Shown here: one piece after another, positions 8,899 to 19,604 of the stretch
Layout of the letters: every line of letters starts with the position of its first letter
Position numbering within the stretch: the first letter of the stretch is position 1
Assembly: GCF_013344685.1 (NCBI RefSeq)
Contig: NZ_CP050137.1
Span: forward strand, 3,155,001 to 3,219,000
Source of the DNA: Sphingomonas sp. CL5.1
GTDB taxonomy: Bacteria; Pseudomonadota; Alphaproteobacteria; Sphingomonadales; Sphingomonadaceae
Direction: 5' to 3'
Length of the DNA: 64,000 nt
Made by a program: the position numbers and the translations under genes
Notes under the pieces: model-generated
The model's input: only the letters and a program-made list of their open reading frames with translations
What the model was told of the DNA's origin: nothing
Databases searched by the model: none

Positions 8899-8980
8899 GA
8901 GCGTTCATCTGTCCTGCTTGACGAATTGCCGGCTTGTGCCCTTCGCCGATCGGCGGGACAAGGCCGCGAAAAGGGGAAAG

Positions 8981-9703
8981 ATGCGCGAGACGATGCGCCG
9001 GATGCTCAAACTGGCGTTGCCGCCGCGCTGCCCCGGATGCGGGGCGGTGATCGCGGCCGATCATCGCTTCTGCGCGGATTGCTGGGGCGAGTTGCGCTTC
9101 ATCGGGCCGCCGTGGTGCGCGTCGTGCAACGTGCCGTTCGCCTTCGCGCGCGGTGACGATGCCCGGTGCGGTGCCTGTCTCGCCGATCCGCCGCGCCATC
9201 GCGGGATACGCGCGGCGGTCGCTTATGGCGAGGTGGCGCGCGCACTGGCTCTGAAGCTCAAATATGCCGGGCGCACCGCTTACGCCGAAACGGCCGCGCG
9301 GCAGATGATGCGGCTGATGCCGGCGGAGGCCGACCTGCTGGTGCCGGTGCCGCTGCATCGCTGGCGATTGTGGCGGCGCGGCTACAATCAGGCGGGGCTG
9401 ATCGCCGCCGCGCTCGGGCGGCTGACTGAAACGCCGGTCGAGCAGCGCGCGCTCGAACGCTTCCGCTCGACGCCGATGCTACGCGGGTTGGGTGCGCGCG
9501 AGCGTCGCGCCGCTGTGTGCGGCGTGTTCCGCGTTGTGCAGGAGGGAAAGATGCGGATCGCAGGGCGCAATATCGTGCTGGTCGACGACGTGCATACCAG
9601 CGGCGCGACCGCGAATGCCGCCACCGCCACGCTGCTCGGTGCCGGCGCCGCGTCGGTCACGATCATGTGCTGGGCACGCGTGCTTGATGCCGAGGCGGAT
9701 TGA
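8981..9703 (+). CDS. comF: ComF family protein (phosphoribosyltransferase fold)
   Basis: The start chosen is ATG 8981, preceded by AAAGGGGAAAG, giving 240 residues. The N-terminus has ComF zinc-finger cysteines (CPGC, CADC, CASC, CGAC), and the C-terminus a PRTase-type V-L-V-D-D-V-H-T-S-G-A-T motif. ComF/GntX proteins have been linked to DNA uptake in naturally competent bacteria, but most carriers are not known to be competent. It heads a compact run with grxC, a nitrilase and DUF1178. No other competence genes are present here. Confidence 0.88.
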   Translation: MRETMRRMLKLALPPRCPGCGAVIAADHRFCADCWGELRFIGPPWCASCNVPFAFARGDDARCGACLADPPRHRGIRAAVAYGEVARALALKLKYAGRTAYAETAARQMMRLMPAEADLLVPVPLHRWRLWRRGYNQAGLIAAALGRLTETPVEQRALERFRSTPMLRGLGARERRAAVCGVFRVVQEGKMRIAGRNIVLVDDVHTSGATANAATATLLGAGAASVTIMCWARVLDAEAD

Positions 9704-9735
9704 CAAGCAACGCGCCCGCCCACACTTCGCAATCC

Positions 9736-9993
9736 ATGGCGAACGTGGAAATCTATACCAAGGCCTTCTGCCCTTATTGCTCGCGCGCGATGCGATTGCT
9801 CGCGGAGAAGGGCGTCGAGCCGGTCGAATATGACATCACGCTGGGTGGCCCCAAGCGCGCCGAGATGATCGAGCGCGCGAACGGCCGCACGACCGTGCCG
9901 CAGATATTCATCGATGGCCGGCATGTCGGCGGATCGGACGATCTCGCCGCGCTGGAGGCGGATGGCAAGCTGGAGCCGCTGCTCGCGCCGTGA
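9736..9993 (+). CDS. grxC: Glutaredoxin 3
   Basis: The 85-residue protein starts at ATG 9736 and has the dithiol active site CPYC at residues 11-14, followed by T-V-P-Q-I-F-I-D and the GG-S-D-D-L segment for glutathione. It reduces disulfides and glutathione-mixed disulfides in the cytoplasm. Its stop overlaps the GTG start of the next gene (GTGA), so the two are probably translationally coupled. Confidence 0.95.
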   Translation: MANVEIYTKAFCPYCSRAMRLLAEKGVEPVEYDITLGGPKRAEMIERANGRTTVPQIFIDGRHVGGSDDLAALEADGKLEPLLAP

Positions 9994-10814
9994 AGATCGC
10001 GCTGGCCCAGACGACGACCGGGATCGATCCCGCGCGCAACGCCGCCGAACTGGTGGAAGCGGTCCATGCCGCCGCGCGGGGTGGGGCGACGATGCTGTTC
10101 ACGCCGGAGATGTCTGGTCTGCTCGATCGAGATCGGTCGCGGGCCGCCGCGTCGGTCGTGAGCGAAAATGACGATCCTGTGCTTGCCGCCGTCCGCGCGG
10201 CGGCGGCCGAGGCGGGAATCTGGGTTGAACTAGGCTCGCTCGCGCTTCGGCGGACGGATGGCCGCTTCGTCAACCGCAGCTTCGTGATCGATGCGACGGG
10301 CGCGGTGCGCGCGCGCTACGACAAGCTCCATCTGTTCGACGTGGATCTGCCGACCGGCGAGCGGTGGCGGGAATCGGCCGCTTATGCCGGCGGGGAGTCG
10401 GCTGTGGCGGTCGATACGCCGGTCGGGCGGCTGGGGCTGAGCATCTGCTACGACCTGCGCTTCGCCGGTCTCTATGCGGCGCTCAGCGGCGCCGGGGCGA
10501 CCGTGCTGAGCATCCCGGCTGCCTTCACGCGCCCGACCGGCGCGGCACATTGGCATGTGCTGATGCGCGCGCGCGCGATCGAGTCCGCTGCCTTCGTGGT
10601 CGCGGCGGCGCAGACCGGCCGGCATGAGGATGGCCGCGAGACCTATGGACATTCGCTCGTGGTCGATCCGTGGGGTGAGGTGCTGCTCGACATGGGCGAG
10701 GTGCCGGGTCTCGGCTTTGCCGACATCGATCCGCTCGTGGTGACGGCGGTGCGCGGGCGCATCCCGGTGATCGACCATCGCCGGCCGATACCGCCGGTCG
10801 AGGTGGTGCCGTGA
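9990..10814 (+). CDS. Carbon-nitrogen hydrolase (nitrilase superfamily, Nit1/Nit2-like)
   Basis: The 274-residue protein starts with GTG overlapping the grxC stop. The catalytic triad of the superfamily is visible as E40 (F-T-P-E-M), K112 (Y-D-K-L-H-L-F-D-V) and C153 (S-I-C-Y-D-L-R-F). The sequence resembles Nit1/Nit2 enzymes, which act on deaminated glutathione or omega-amides. Its position directly after a glutaredoxin fits a glutathione-repair role, but this is inference. Its stop overlaps the GTG of the DUF1178 gene. Confidence 0.88.
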   Translation: MKIALAQTTTGIDPARNAAELVEAVHAAARGGATMLFTPEMSGLLDRDRSRAAASVVSENDDPVLAAVRAAAAEAGIWVELGSLALRRTDGRFVNRSFVIDATGAVRARYDKLHLFDVDLPTGERWRESAAYAGGESAVAVDTPVGRLGLSICYDLRFAGLYAALSGAGATVLSIPAAFTRPTGAAHWHVLMRARAIESAAFVVAAAQTGRHEDGRETYGHSLVVDPWGEVLLDMGEVPGLGFADIDPLVVTAVRGRIPVIDHRRPIPPVEVVP

Positions 10815-11239
10815 TCGTTTTCGACCTGCGCTGCCCGGACGCGCACATATTCGAAGTATGGTTCGCCTCGTCCGAGACGTTCGAGGAGCAGAAGAGCAAC
10901 GGGATGATCGCCTGCCCGATCTGCGGCGCGACCGAAGTGGTGAAGGCGGTGATGGCGCCGCGCGTCTCCGCCAAGGGCGATCATGGCGAGACGCCCGCGC
11001 CGGAACAGGTGAAGCAGGCGCTCGAAGCGCTCGCGGCGGCGCAGGCGAAGGCGTTGGAGGGATCGCAATGGGTCGGCGCGCGCTTCGCCGAGGAGGCGCG
11101 CTCCATGCACCTTGGCGAGCGTGAACAGGGTTCGATTCATGGCCAGGCCACGCCTGCCGAAGCGAAGGCGCTGGTGGAGGAGGGGATTCCCGTGGCGCCG
11201 TTGCCGTTTCCGGTGCGGCCGCCGGAGACGTTGAACTGA
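10811..11239 (+). CDS. DUF1178 family protein
   Basis: The 142-residue protein has N-terminal cysteines C9 (L-R-C-P-D-A-H-I-F-E) and C-P-I-C-G near residue 37, which look like a small zinc ribbon. A helical middle and a proline-rich end follow. This is the DUF1178 pattern found in many proteobacteria, often next to nitrilase and glutaredoxin genes as here. The function is unknown. The GTG start overlaps the previous stop, so it belongs to the comF-grxC-nitrilase run. Confidence 0.85.
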   Translation: MIVFDLRCPDAHIFEVWFASSETFEEQKSNGMIACPICGATEVVKAVMAPRVSAKGDHGETPAPEQVKQALEALAAAQAKALEGSQWVGARFAEEARSMHLGEREQGSIHGQATPAEAKALVEEGIPVAPLPFPVRPPETLN

Positions 11240-11558
11240 CAGGCGGGGCGCTGCCTCGGGCAGGTGCCATTGCCGATTGGAAGTGCTGGGCGGATCGGCC
11301 AGATCGCCTCATCCGCGCTTGTGCATTGTCATTGCCGGGAAGTTCTTCGCCTCGCCCCGGAAAGCGTTCGATCGGATCGGCGCGGAGCATCCCTTTGCGG
11401 GCGTTCGTCCAATAGGCCGGGCGATCGAAAGCCGGTCCGGTCCTGGTCGGAATCCAGCCGCGGGATATAAGGATGGATCGGATCAAAGCCGCTCAATCCG
11501 TTCCCTTTCGGGTCCGATTGACCGTGGCTGGCGCAGCCTATAGGGGCAGGAACGGCCC
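11240..11558. other. Non-coding stretch upstream of tRNA-Arg
   Basis: These 319 bases between the DUF1178 gene and tRNA-Arg show no convincing gene, repeat or strong hairpin. Open frames here lack start signals and family similarity. The only structure seen is the putative tRNA promoter at its 3' end. Confidence 0.5.
11518..11544 (+). promoter_or_regulatory. Putative promoter of tRNA-Arg
   Basis: TTGACC (11518-11523) and TATAGG (11539-11544) are separated by 15 bases, shorter than ideal. The tRNA begins 14 bases after the -10. The same TTGACC hexamer precedes tRNA-Glu. Confidence 0.4.
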
Positions 11559-11635
<77 letters not shown>

Positions 11636-11792
11636 GCTCTTCCGCCGATGTCATGCAGGAACGCGGTCTCTCCGGCGCGCCTGGCGTCGGTCTGTCGCGG
11701 CCGCACCGAAGGTTGCACCGGGCTAGTGTGTCACCGCGTCAGGAGAATACGAAAAACGGCGCCGATCGGGACGACCGGCGCCGGAAAGAGCG

Positions 11793-12053
11793 TCAGGCCT
11801 TGACGTGCTGCGAGATGTACTTGTTCATCTCGAACATCGTCACCTTGTCCTTGCCGAAGACCTTCTTCAGCTTGTCGTCGGCGAGAATCTCGCGCTTGTT
11901 CTCGGGATTCTGAAGCTTGTGCGACTTGATGTAGTCCCACACCTTGCTGATCACCTGGCTGCGGGGCAGCTTGTCGTTGCCGACGATCGCGCCCAGTTCC
12001 GCCGAGGGCTGGACGGGGGCGTGGATGCCGCCGCTCTTGGTAGTCGTAGCCAT
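11793..12053 (-). CDS. SWIB/MDM2 domain-containing protein
   Basis: The 86-residue protein starts at ATG 12053, preceded by an AGGAAGGA ribosome-binding site; the frame continues upstream but without support. Nearly the whole chain is one SWIB fold: L-G-A-I-V-G, L-P-R-S-Q-V-I-S-K-V-W-D-Y-I, then L-Q-N-P-E-N-K-R and F-G-K-D-K-V-T-M-F-E-M-N-K. SWIB is best known from eukaryotic SWI/SNF complexes, but stand-alone versions occur in Chlamydiae and in proteobacteria. The bacterial role is not established; nucleoid or DNA-topology functions have been suggested. Confidence 0.92.
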   Translation of the reverse strand: MATTTKSGGIHAPVQPSAELGAIVGNDKLPRSQVISKVWDYIKSHKLQNPENKREILADDKLKKVFGKDKVTMFEMNKYISQHVKA

Positions 12054-12226
12054 TATATTCCTTCCTGTTGCGCCGGTTGACCGGCCTCTTTCGGAATCAC
12101 GCCTTCTGGAGCGCGCGACGCTTGTGCGCCGCCTTTTCACGATTGTCACGCCCCGGCATGATGTTGAACGGGCTTTCGTCGCGGCGCCGTGCCAACCCAT
12201 TGCCTTTGGGCCGACAATGGCCCCCC

Positions 12227-12263
12227 AAAAAAGTCGGCCGGCACCCCGAAATGGATGCCGGCC
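12227..12263 (-). terminator. Rho-independent terminator of the TonB-dependent receptor gene
   Basis: Read on the minus strand, an 8-bp stem GGCCGGCA/TGCCGGCC (12256-12263 with 12236-12243) with a 12-base loop is followed by GAC and six T (12227-12232). It begins 10 bases after the receptor stop codon. Confidence 0.85.
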
Positions 12264-12272
12264 GTCGATCGC

Positions 12273-15200
12273 TCAGAACTTGAACCCGGCCGCGACGCCG
12301 TAGCGGCGCGGTTCGAGGGTGAAGATGTTGGTGAACAGGCCGCTGGACTGGTCGGTCACGTACATACCGGTCGTAGCGCTGTTGTTGGTGAGGTTCTGGA
12401 CGAAACCGCGGATGTAGAAGCGGTCGTCCGGCCCGTTGATCTGAAGCTGCGCGTTGACCACCGCATAGCCTGGGATGCGATCGATCGGATTCTTGTTGAA
12501 GATCGTGCCCCAGGTCTCGCCGGTATAATTGAGGTCCGCGCGCGGCACGATCGACCAGTTGCCGGCATCGATCGTATATTGCGCACCCACCGACCATTTA
12601 TAGGACGGCGCGTTCGGCAGGCTGTTGCCGCGCACGTTGGTGAGCACACCGCTGGGATCGACCACGAACGGCAGGGTGCCGGGCTGGCCGCCGTTGAATA
12701 CGGCCTGTAGCGGACCTTGCAATGCGGCCAGCGCGGGGTTGAAGCTGCCGACCGAACCCGCCGCCGCCGCCGCGAGGATCGAGCAGACCGAGAAAGCGCC
12801 GGTAGTGTTCGTGCCAGGGATCGGGGTGGGAGCCTGAAGGCCGATCGCACCGTTGACTATACCGACGAACTGATTGACCTGCGCGGCGGTCGCTCCTGAA
12901 CCATTGGCCGGGCGGATCGCGCAGTTGGACGCATTCGTCGCATCCTTGATGATCACCGCATCCGAACGGCCGCCCGAGGGATCGCGCGGATTGGCGTGAT
13001 AGCGGTCGTCGGCGACCTTCGACTTCAGATAGCTGAAGTTGGCATTGACCACGAAGGCCGGGATCGGGCTGATGATCGCTTCCGCCTCGACGCCGTAGAT
13101 GTCGGCGTTGATATTGTCGTTGACCGACGTGCGGGCGACGATGCGGCTGAGCTGCAACCCCTTGTACTTGTAATAGAAGCCGGTGAGGTTAAGCCGCAGG
13201 CGGCCGTGGTCGAACGTGTTCTTCGACCCGATCTCGAACGAGTCCACCTGTTCTGGCGCGAAAGTCGTCGGCACCGCGAACACCGGCGACAGCGGCGGAT
13301 TGATGCCGCCGGACTTGTAGCCGCGCGAATAGGAGGCATAGAGCAAATTGTTGTTGGTGACCTTGTAATCGAGCACCGCGCGCCCGGTTAGCCGGCCGAA
13401 GCTCACGGAGTTGATAGCGAATGCCTGGTTGCCAGGCGTGGTCGAGTCAAAGTCATAGAGAGCGGTGTTGTTCAGGTAGCTGGTGGCGTCAGTCGTGCCA
13501 TATGGGGCAAGAACGGTCGACACCGCCGACGCGGTGATCTGATTTCCCTCGCGGTCAAGAAGCGGTGTTCCTCCCGCATTGAGCAGGACCCTGCTCTTCG
13601 TGTCGAAGATCAAGGTTGTACGTGCTATTACGTCTTTTTCATCGTGATTGTAGCGCATGCCAAGGGTCAATTTGACCTTGTCGCTGAACTTGAAATAGCT
13701 TTCACCGAAAATTCCATAGGATTTCAGGCGGAAGTCGGGCGTGTTGTTGCGGTAGAATGGAGTGACGCCGAATGCCGATCCTCCTCCAAGGAGGCCTGCG
13801 GCATAATCCAGCCCAAAGCTGTTGACGTAATAATCGGTATTGGTCGCCTTGCTGTCGAAATAGATCGCGCCAAGCAGGAAATTGAACATACCATCGAAGG
13901 AGCTGTCGATATGCGCTTCAGCTGAATATTGACGCACGCTGGCGCGGGAACGATCGAAATCCAGGCTGGTCGGCGCGCAAATGCCATTTCCACCGTAGAC
14001 GCCGACACCCTTCGGATCCGCCAGTGATTGACAGAGCGTGCCGGGACCGTTCGGGATCAGCGTGTTGCGGATGTTGGCGAGCGAGGCGGCCGGCCCCCCC
14101 GGCACCGCCGCGGCATATAGCGTATTGAGGCCGACATTGGCCGCATAGGAATTCTCGACCGCCAGATTGTAGTCAGAGGTCGAATCGACGGTGTTCTTCA
14201 TATAACCGCCAGTGAAGTTGAAGCTCACCTGACCGAAATTGTGATACACCTTGAGCGTATATTCTTGTTCCTCGGCATAATAAGTAGGCGAATAATCGAT
14301 GTTCACCGTGCGAACGTCAGCCGGATTCGTTATGCCATAGAAGCTGTCGCGTGTCTGATAGACACTACCAAGCGCGAATGGCGTGAGCGCTGAGGCGCCG
14401 GCAATGTTGAGAAATTCCTTGCTGGTCAGGATTGTCGCTAGAGTAGCATTGCCGTTGAGCGTGTCATAAGCCAGCTTGTCCGGCAAGCAGCCCAGCACGC
14501 CGGTCGGGTCGCGATGGCAGAGCTGCTTCTGGATGCGGCTGCGGTCGTCGCGTTCGTGGAAATAATAGCCGATCAGGTCGACGCGGGTGTCGACCGATGG
14601 CTCCCACGACAACGTGCCGCGCACCGAATAAAGATCACGGCCGTCGATATTGGAGTTGTTGTAGAGGTTCTTGGTATAGCCGCCGCGGTTCAGCCAGGTG
14701 CCGGCGACGCGAATGCCCAAAGTGTCGCCGAGCGGCAGGTTGAACATGCCCTTGAGGCGTTTCGAATCATAATTGCCATATTCGAACTCGCCGGCCGCGT
14801 GGATGCCGGTGAGATCAGGCTTGGCGGTGATGAAGTTGACCACGCCCGAAGTGGCGTTGCGGCCGAACAGGGTGCCCTGTGGCCCGCGCAGCACCTCGAC
14901 GCGCTCCAGATCGAAGAACTCGCTTTCGAACAGGCGGCTGTTGAGCAGCGGCATGTCGTTGACGTGGATCGCGGTCGCGCTGTCGCAGGTGGTGCCGACG
15001 CACAGGTCGCCGATGCCGCGGATCGTGAAGCTGGACGAGGTGAAGTTCGTCTTGGTGAAGGTGACGTTCGGCAGCGTCTGTTGCAGCGCGGACGGGTTCA
15101 CGATCTGCTGCTTTTCGAGATTCTCGGCGTTGAACGCCGAAACCGCGATCGGAACGTCCTGCAGGCGCTGCGCCTGCCGCTGGGCGGTGACGACGATATC

Positions 15201-15308
15201 CGTCTGGGCGACCTGGGCTTCGTTGTCGGTTGCCGCTTGCTGCGCCCACGCCGGAGCGGCAAAGGTCATCGCCAGTGCAGACGCGGCAAGCAATGTGGAT
15301 TTGGTCAT
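12273..15308 (-). CDS. TonB-dependent outer-membrane receptor
   Basis: The start is set at ATG 15308 (1011 residues), because GGAGGGGG lies 6 bases upstream of it and directly abuts the earlier in-frame ATG. A signal peptide ends at A-P-A-W-A-Q-Q. The TonB box region is D-I-V-V-T-A-Q near residue 37. The plug domain includes R-V-E-V-L-R-G-P-Q-G-T-L-F-G-R-N, and the chain ends in a beta-barrel strand with terminal F (GFKF). There is no N-terminal signalling (STN) domain and no adjacent anti-sigma gene. The substrate is unknown. The middle of the gene is visibly less GC-rich than its neighbours. Confidence 0.93.
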   Translation of the reverse strand: MTKSTLLAASALAMTFAAPAWAQQAATDNEAQVAQTDIVVTAQRQAQRLQDVPIAVSAFNAENLEKQQIVNPSALQQTLPNVTFTKTNFTSSSFTIRGIGDLCVGTTCDSATAIHVNDMPLLNSRLFESEFFDLERVEVLRGPQGTLFGRNATSGVVNFITAKPDLTGIHAAGEFEYGNYDSKRLKGMFNLPLGDTLGIRVAGTWLNRGGYTKNLYNNSNIDGRDLYSVRGTLSWEPSVDTRVDLIGYYFHERDDRSRIQKQLCHRDPTGVLGCLPDKLAYDTLNGNATLATILTSKEFLNIAGASALTPFALGSVYQTRDSFYGITNPADVRTVNIDYSPTYYAEEQEYTLKVYHNFGQVSFNFTGGYMKNTVDSTSDYNLAVENSYAANVGLNTLYAAAVPGGPAASLANIRNTLIPNGPGTLCQSLADPKGVGVYGGNGICAPTSLDFDRSRASVRQYSAEAHIDSSFDGMFNFLLGAIYFDSKATNTDYYVNSFGLDYAAGLLGGGSAFGVTPFYRNNTPDFRLKSYGIFGESYFKFSDKVKLTLGMRYNHDEKDVIARTTLIFDTKSRVLLNAGGTPLLDREGNQITASAVSTVLAPYGTTDATSYLNNTALYDFDSTTPGNQAFAINSVSFGRLTGRAVLDYKVTNNNLLYASYSRGYKSGGINPPLSPVFAVPTTFAPEQVDSFEIGSKNTFDHGRLRLNLTGFYYKYKGLQLSRIVARTSVNDNINADIYGVEAEAIISPIPAFVVNANFSYLKSKVADDRYHANPRDPSGGRSDAVIIKDATNASNCAIRPANGSGATAAQVNQFVGIVNGAIGLQAPTPIPGTNTTGAFSVCSILAAAAAGSVGSFNPALAALQGPLQAVFNGGQPGTLPFVVDPSGVLTNVRGNSLPNAPSYKWSVGAQYTIDAGNWSIVPRADLNYTGETWGTIFNKNPIDRIPGYAVVNAQLQINGPDDRFYIRGFVQNLTNNSATTGMYVTDQSSGLFTNIFTLEPRRYGVAAGFKF

Positions 15309-15314
15309 GAGCAT

Positions 15315-15322
15315 CCCCCTCC
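15315..15322 (-). promoter_or_regulatory. Ribosome-binding site fixing the receptor start
   Basis: On the minus strand GGAGGGGG is followed immediately by ATGCTCATG. Only the second ATG (15308) has proper spacing of 6 bases, so it is the likely start. Confidence 0.75.
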
Positions 15323-15375
15323 TACGGTCCGCGCCGGTCTTGAGCCGATTTCGCGGGTTTGATGGTGCGGTATGG

Positions 15376-15405
15376 AGATTAGCGTTCGTGAATTTGCCCA
15401 GTCAA
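15376..15405 (-). promoter_or_regulatory. Putative sigma-70 promoter of the TonB-dependent receptor
   Basis: On the minus strand TTGACT (15405-15400) and TAATCT (15381-15376) are separated by 18 bases. They lie about 70 bases upstream of the receptor start, leaving a leader of roughly 60 bases. Confidence 0.45.
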
Positions 15406-15539
15406 ACGAAATTACGCCTTGAACGATACGGAGATTTTCTCGCTGTGACCGAAAGGAAACAGTTGCATTAAGGAACCTAATCCAGAACGGCCTCCGTTAC
15501 GTTTTCGCAAATGCGGTATGATTGATCAGGGAGAATGAG

Positions 15540-16154
15540 GTGAGCGACAGCATCCCCGGCGACCGGCGCGGGCCGGACGGCAAGCTGGAAGTGCCGGATG
15601 ACGTAGCGGAAGCGGTGCGTACGCTGATCCGCTGGGCGGGCGACGACCCCTTGCGCGAGGGGCTGATCGACACGCCGCACCGCGTTGCGCGGGCGTGGCG
15701 GGAATATTGCGCGGGCTATGCCGACGACCCGGCGCGCCACCTTGCGCGCGTATTCGAGGAAGTGGGCGGTTATGACGAGATCGTCCTGTTGAAGGACATT
15801 CCGTTCCAGTCGCATTGCGAGCATCACATGGCTCCGATCATCGGCAAGGCGCACATCGCGTATCTGCCGCAGAATCATGTCGTGGGCATTTCAAAGCTGG
15901 CGCGCGTGCTCCACGCCTTCGCGCGCCGGCTTCAGGTGCAGGAGCGGCTGACGGCCGAGGTGGCGGATTGCATCTGGAACGGGCTGAAGCCGCAGGGCGT
16001 CGCGGTGGTGATCGAGGCGAGCCATGCGTGCATGAGCGCGCGCGGCGTGCGCACGCCGGGCGTCGCGATGGTGACGAGCCGGATGATGGGCGTGTTCCGC
16101 GAGGATGAGCGCAGCCGGAAGGAAGTGCTGGCGCTTATGGGCCATAAGGAGTGA
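15540..16154 (+). CDS. folE: GTP cyclohydrolase I
   Basis: The GTG at 15540 after AGGGAGAATGAG is preferred over an in-frame TTG at 15522, giving 204 residues. Zinc ligands C93, H96 and C164 (S-H-C-E-H-H and S-H-A-C-M) and the L-A-R-V segment match type IA FolE. It converts GTP to 7,8-dihydroneopterin triphosphate, the first step of folate synthesis. Its stop overlaps the GTG start of the reductase gene, and folB follows, so the three form a pterin operon. Confidence 0.97.
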   Translation: MSDSIPGDRRGPDGKLEVPDDVAEAVRTLIRWAGDDPLREGLIDTPHRVARAWREYCAGYADDPARHLARVFEEVGGYDEIVLLKDIPFQSHCEHHMAPIIGKAHIAYLPQNHVVGISKLARVLHAFARRLQVQERLTAEVADCIWNGLKPQGVAVVIEASHACMSARGVRTPGVAMVTSRMMGVFREDERSRKEVLALMGHKE

Positions 16155-16900
16155 GGCGCCGCACCGTCCTGATTACCGGTGGGGCGAAGCGGCTGGGCGC
16201 GGCGATCGTGCGCGCGGTTGCGGCGGCGGGGCATCGGCCGGTGATCCATTATGGGACATCGCGCGCCGAGGCCGAGGCCTTGGCGGAGGAAACCGGCGGA
16301 ATCGCGGTGGGCGGTGACCTTGCCAATCTCGCCGGTCTGCCCGCGCTGTTCGCGCGCGCGATCGAGGCGGGCGGCGGGGCGATCGACGGGCTGGTCAACA
16401 GCGCATCCGCTTTCGCCTATGATCGGCCCGAGGCGATCGATCACGCGCTGGCGCTGCGGCTCCAAGCCGTCAATTGCCTCGCGCCGGCGCTGCTGGCGCA
16501 AGCGCTCGCCGCGCAGCCGGGGCTTGAGGACGGCGCGGTGGTCAATCTGCTCGATCAGAAGCTGGCCAATCCGAACCCGGACTTCTTCTCGTACAGCCTC
16601 ACCAAATATGCGCTCGGCGGCGCGACCGAGATGCTGGCGCAGGCGCTGGCGCCGCGCGTGCGGGTCAACGCGGTGTCGCCGGGACTGACGCTGCCGAGCG
16701 GTGACCAGAGCGGGGCCGAGTTCGCCCGCGTGGCGAGCATGAATCTGCTCGGGCGGCCGGTCGACGCGGAGGAAGTGGCGCGCGGGGTGGTCTATCTGCT
16801 CGACGCGCGCAGCGTGACCGGCCAGAATCTGTTCGTCGATTGCGGGCAGCGATTCCTGAAGCGCGAGGGCGATGTGATGTTCGAAGGGCGCGATGGCTGA
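16151..16900 (+). CDS. folM: SDR oxidoreductase, FolM/pteridine-reductase-like
   Basis: The 249-residue short-chain dehydrogenase begins with GTG overlapping the folE stop. Its nucleotide-binding motif reads T-G-G-A-K-R-L-G, the TGxxxRxG form typical of FolM and PTR1 rather than the usual TGxxxGxG. Tyrosine and lysine of YxxxK are present in Y-S-L-T-K-Y. FolM reduces dihydromonapterin and, weakly, dihydrofolate with NADPH. Its place between folE and folB supports a pterin substrate. Which pterin it uses in this organism is not shown. Confidence 0.82.
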   Translation: MRRRTVLITGGAKRLGAAIVRAVAAAGHRPVIHYGTSRAEAEALAEETGGIAVGGDLANLAGLPALFARAIEAGGGAIDGLVNSASAFAYDRPEAIDHALALRLQAVNCLAPALLAQALAAQPGLEDGAVVNLLDQKLANPNPDFFSYSLTKYALGGATEMLAQALAPRVRVNAVSPGLTLPSGDQSGAEFARVASMNLLGRPVDAEEVARGVVYLLDARSVTGQNLFVDCGQRFLKREGDVMFEGRDG

Positions 16901-17243
16901 ATATACGACGATCCTGGAGGGGCTGGAGGTGCGGATGCGCCTTGGCATCCATCCGCATGAGGTGGAGCCGCAGCGCGTGCGCCTGACGGTGGAGATGACG
17001 GTCGACTATCCCGCGCCGCCCGCGAACGACGCGATCGGCGAGGTGCTCGATTACGATTTCGTCCGCGAGGGCATCCGCGCGCTCGCCGAGGCGCGGGGAT
17101 TCGCGTTGCAGGAGACGCTGGTGGAGGCGGTGGCGACGCTGTGCCTTGAGGACGCGCGCGTCCGGCGGGTGCGGGTCCGCTCGATGAAGCTGGACGTCTA
17201 TCCCGACGCCGCCGTGGGATGTGAGATCGTGCGGACGCGCTGA
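16893..17243 (+). CDS. folB: Dihydroneopterin aldolase
   Basis: The 116-residue protein has the FolB pattern: L-E-V-R-M-R-L-G-I-H-P-H-E near residue 10 and L-D-Y-D-F-V-R near residue 50, ending with a short strand. It cleaves 7,8-dihydroneopterin to 6-hydroxymethyldihydropterin. The start overlaps the upstream reductase by 8 bases, which fits translational coupling. No folP or folK is in the window. Confidence 0.9.
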   Translation: MAEYTTILEGLEVRMRLGIHPHEVEPQRVRLTVEMTVDYPAPPANDAIGEVLDYDFVREGIRALAEARGFALQETLVEAVATLCLEDARVRRVRVRSMKLDVYPDAAVGCEIVRTR

Positions 17244-17338
17244 ACCGCATCGTCAGCGAATTGCCAACCGGCCCGCGCGCCCTTACATGGCGCCCAACCC
17301 AGCAGATGTGACCTGATCGACGGAGCGACCGAACCGCC

Positions 17339-19014
<1,676 letters not shown>

Positions 19015-19018
<4 letters not shown>

Positions 19019-19560
19019 AGATGCGCACGGGCGCGGATGAAGCCGCCGCGCCCAAATACAGCCATGTCGAGCGGGAGCGGCGGTTCCGTGTCGATCCGGC
19101 GCTGTTGCCGCCGCTGCCCGCCGATCATGTGCTGATCGAGGATATTTACCTTTCCGGCACGCGCTTCCGCCTCCGGCGCATGACCGATAGCCGCTCCGGC
19201 GAAATCGCCTGCAAGCTAGCCAAGAAATATGAGTCGGACGATCCGTTCGCCCGCGCGATGGTCAACGCCTATCTCACGCCGGAGGAACATGCGGTGTTCG
19301 CCGCGCTGCCGGGCCGGCCGATCGTCAAGCGGCGCTATCCGGTGACGATCGAAGGCGCGGAGTTCGGCGTCGATCTGTTCGCGGGCGATCTCGACGGGCT
19401 GGTGCTTGCCGAGATCGAGGCGCCGGATGCCGCCGCGCTCGCGGCTATCCCGCCGCCATCGTGGGCGGTGCGCGAAGTGAGCCACGATCCGCGTTATCAG
19501 GGCGGGGCGCTGGCGGCGCTGGACCGCGCCGGCGCGCTGGTGTTGATCGCGTATATCTGA
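19015..19560 (+). CDS. CYTH domain protein, possible triphosphatase
   Basis: This is 181 residues from a GTG overlapping the ettA stop; ATG 19021 two codons later is an alternative. The CYTH beta-tunnel pattern is visible: V-E-R-E-R-R-F-R-V near residue 19, Y-L-S-G-T-R-F-R-L-R, C-K-L-A-K-K-Y, then V-K-R-R-Y and V-D-L-F, with E-I-E-A at the end. The family ExExK signature reads E-R-E-R-R, with arginine at the lysine position. Related enzymes hydrolyse tripolyphosphate or other triphosphates with metal. Substrate unknown. Confidence 0.8.
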
Positions 19561-19567
19561 AGGCGTC

Positions 19568-19596
19568 CGCCGCTCCGGCATGAATCCGGAGCGGCG
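19568..19596. terminator. Hairpin between converging CYTH and M28 peptidase genes
   Basis: An 11-bp perfect stem (19568-19578 with 19586-19596) with a 7-base loop sits between two converging genes. It lacks a T-run on either strand, so a bidirectional terminator role is probable but not certain. Confidence 0.5.
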
Positions 19597-19604
19597 AGAG
19601 GCGG

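Noticed and set aside
8843..8980. Extended N-terminus for ComF
   Set aside because: The added stretch overlaps the divergent methyltransferase start and lacks a ribosome-binding site; ATG 8981 has one and matches the family length.
15477..15539. Riboswitch upstream of folE or dapA
   Set aside because: The leaders are short and show no conserved riboswitch core that I can recognise.
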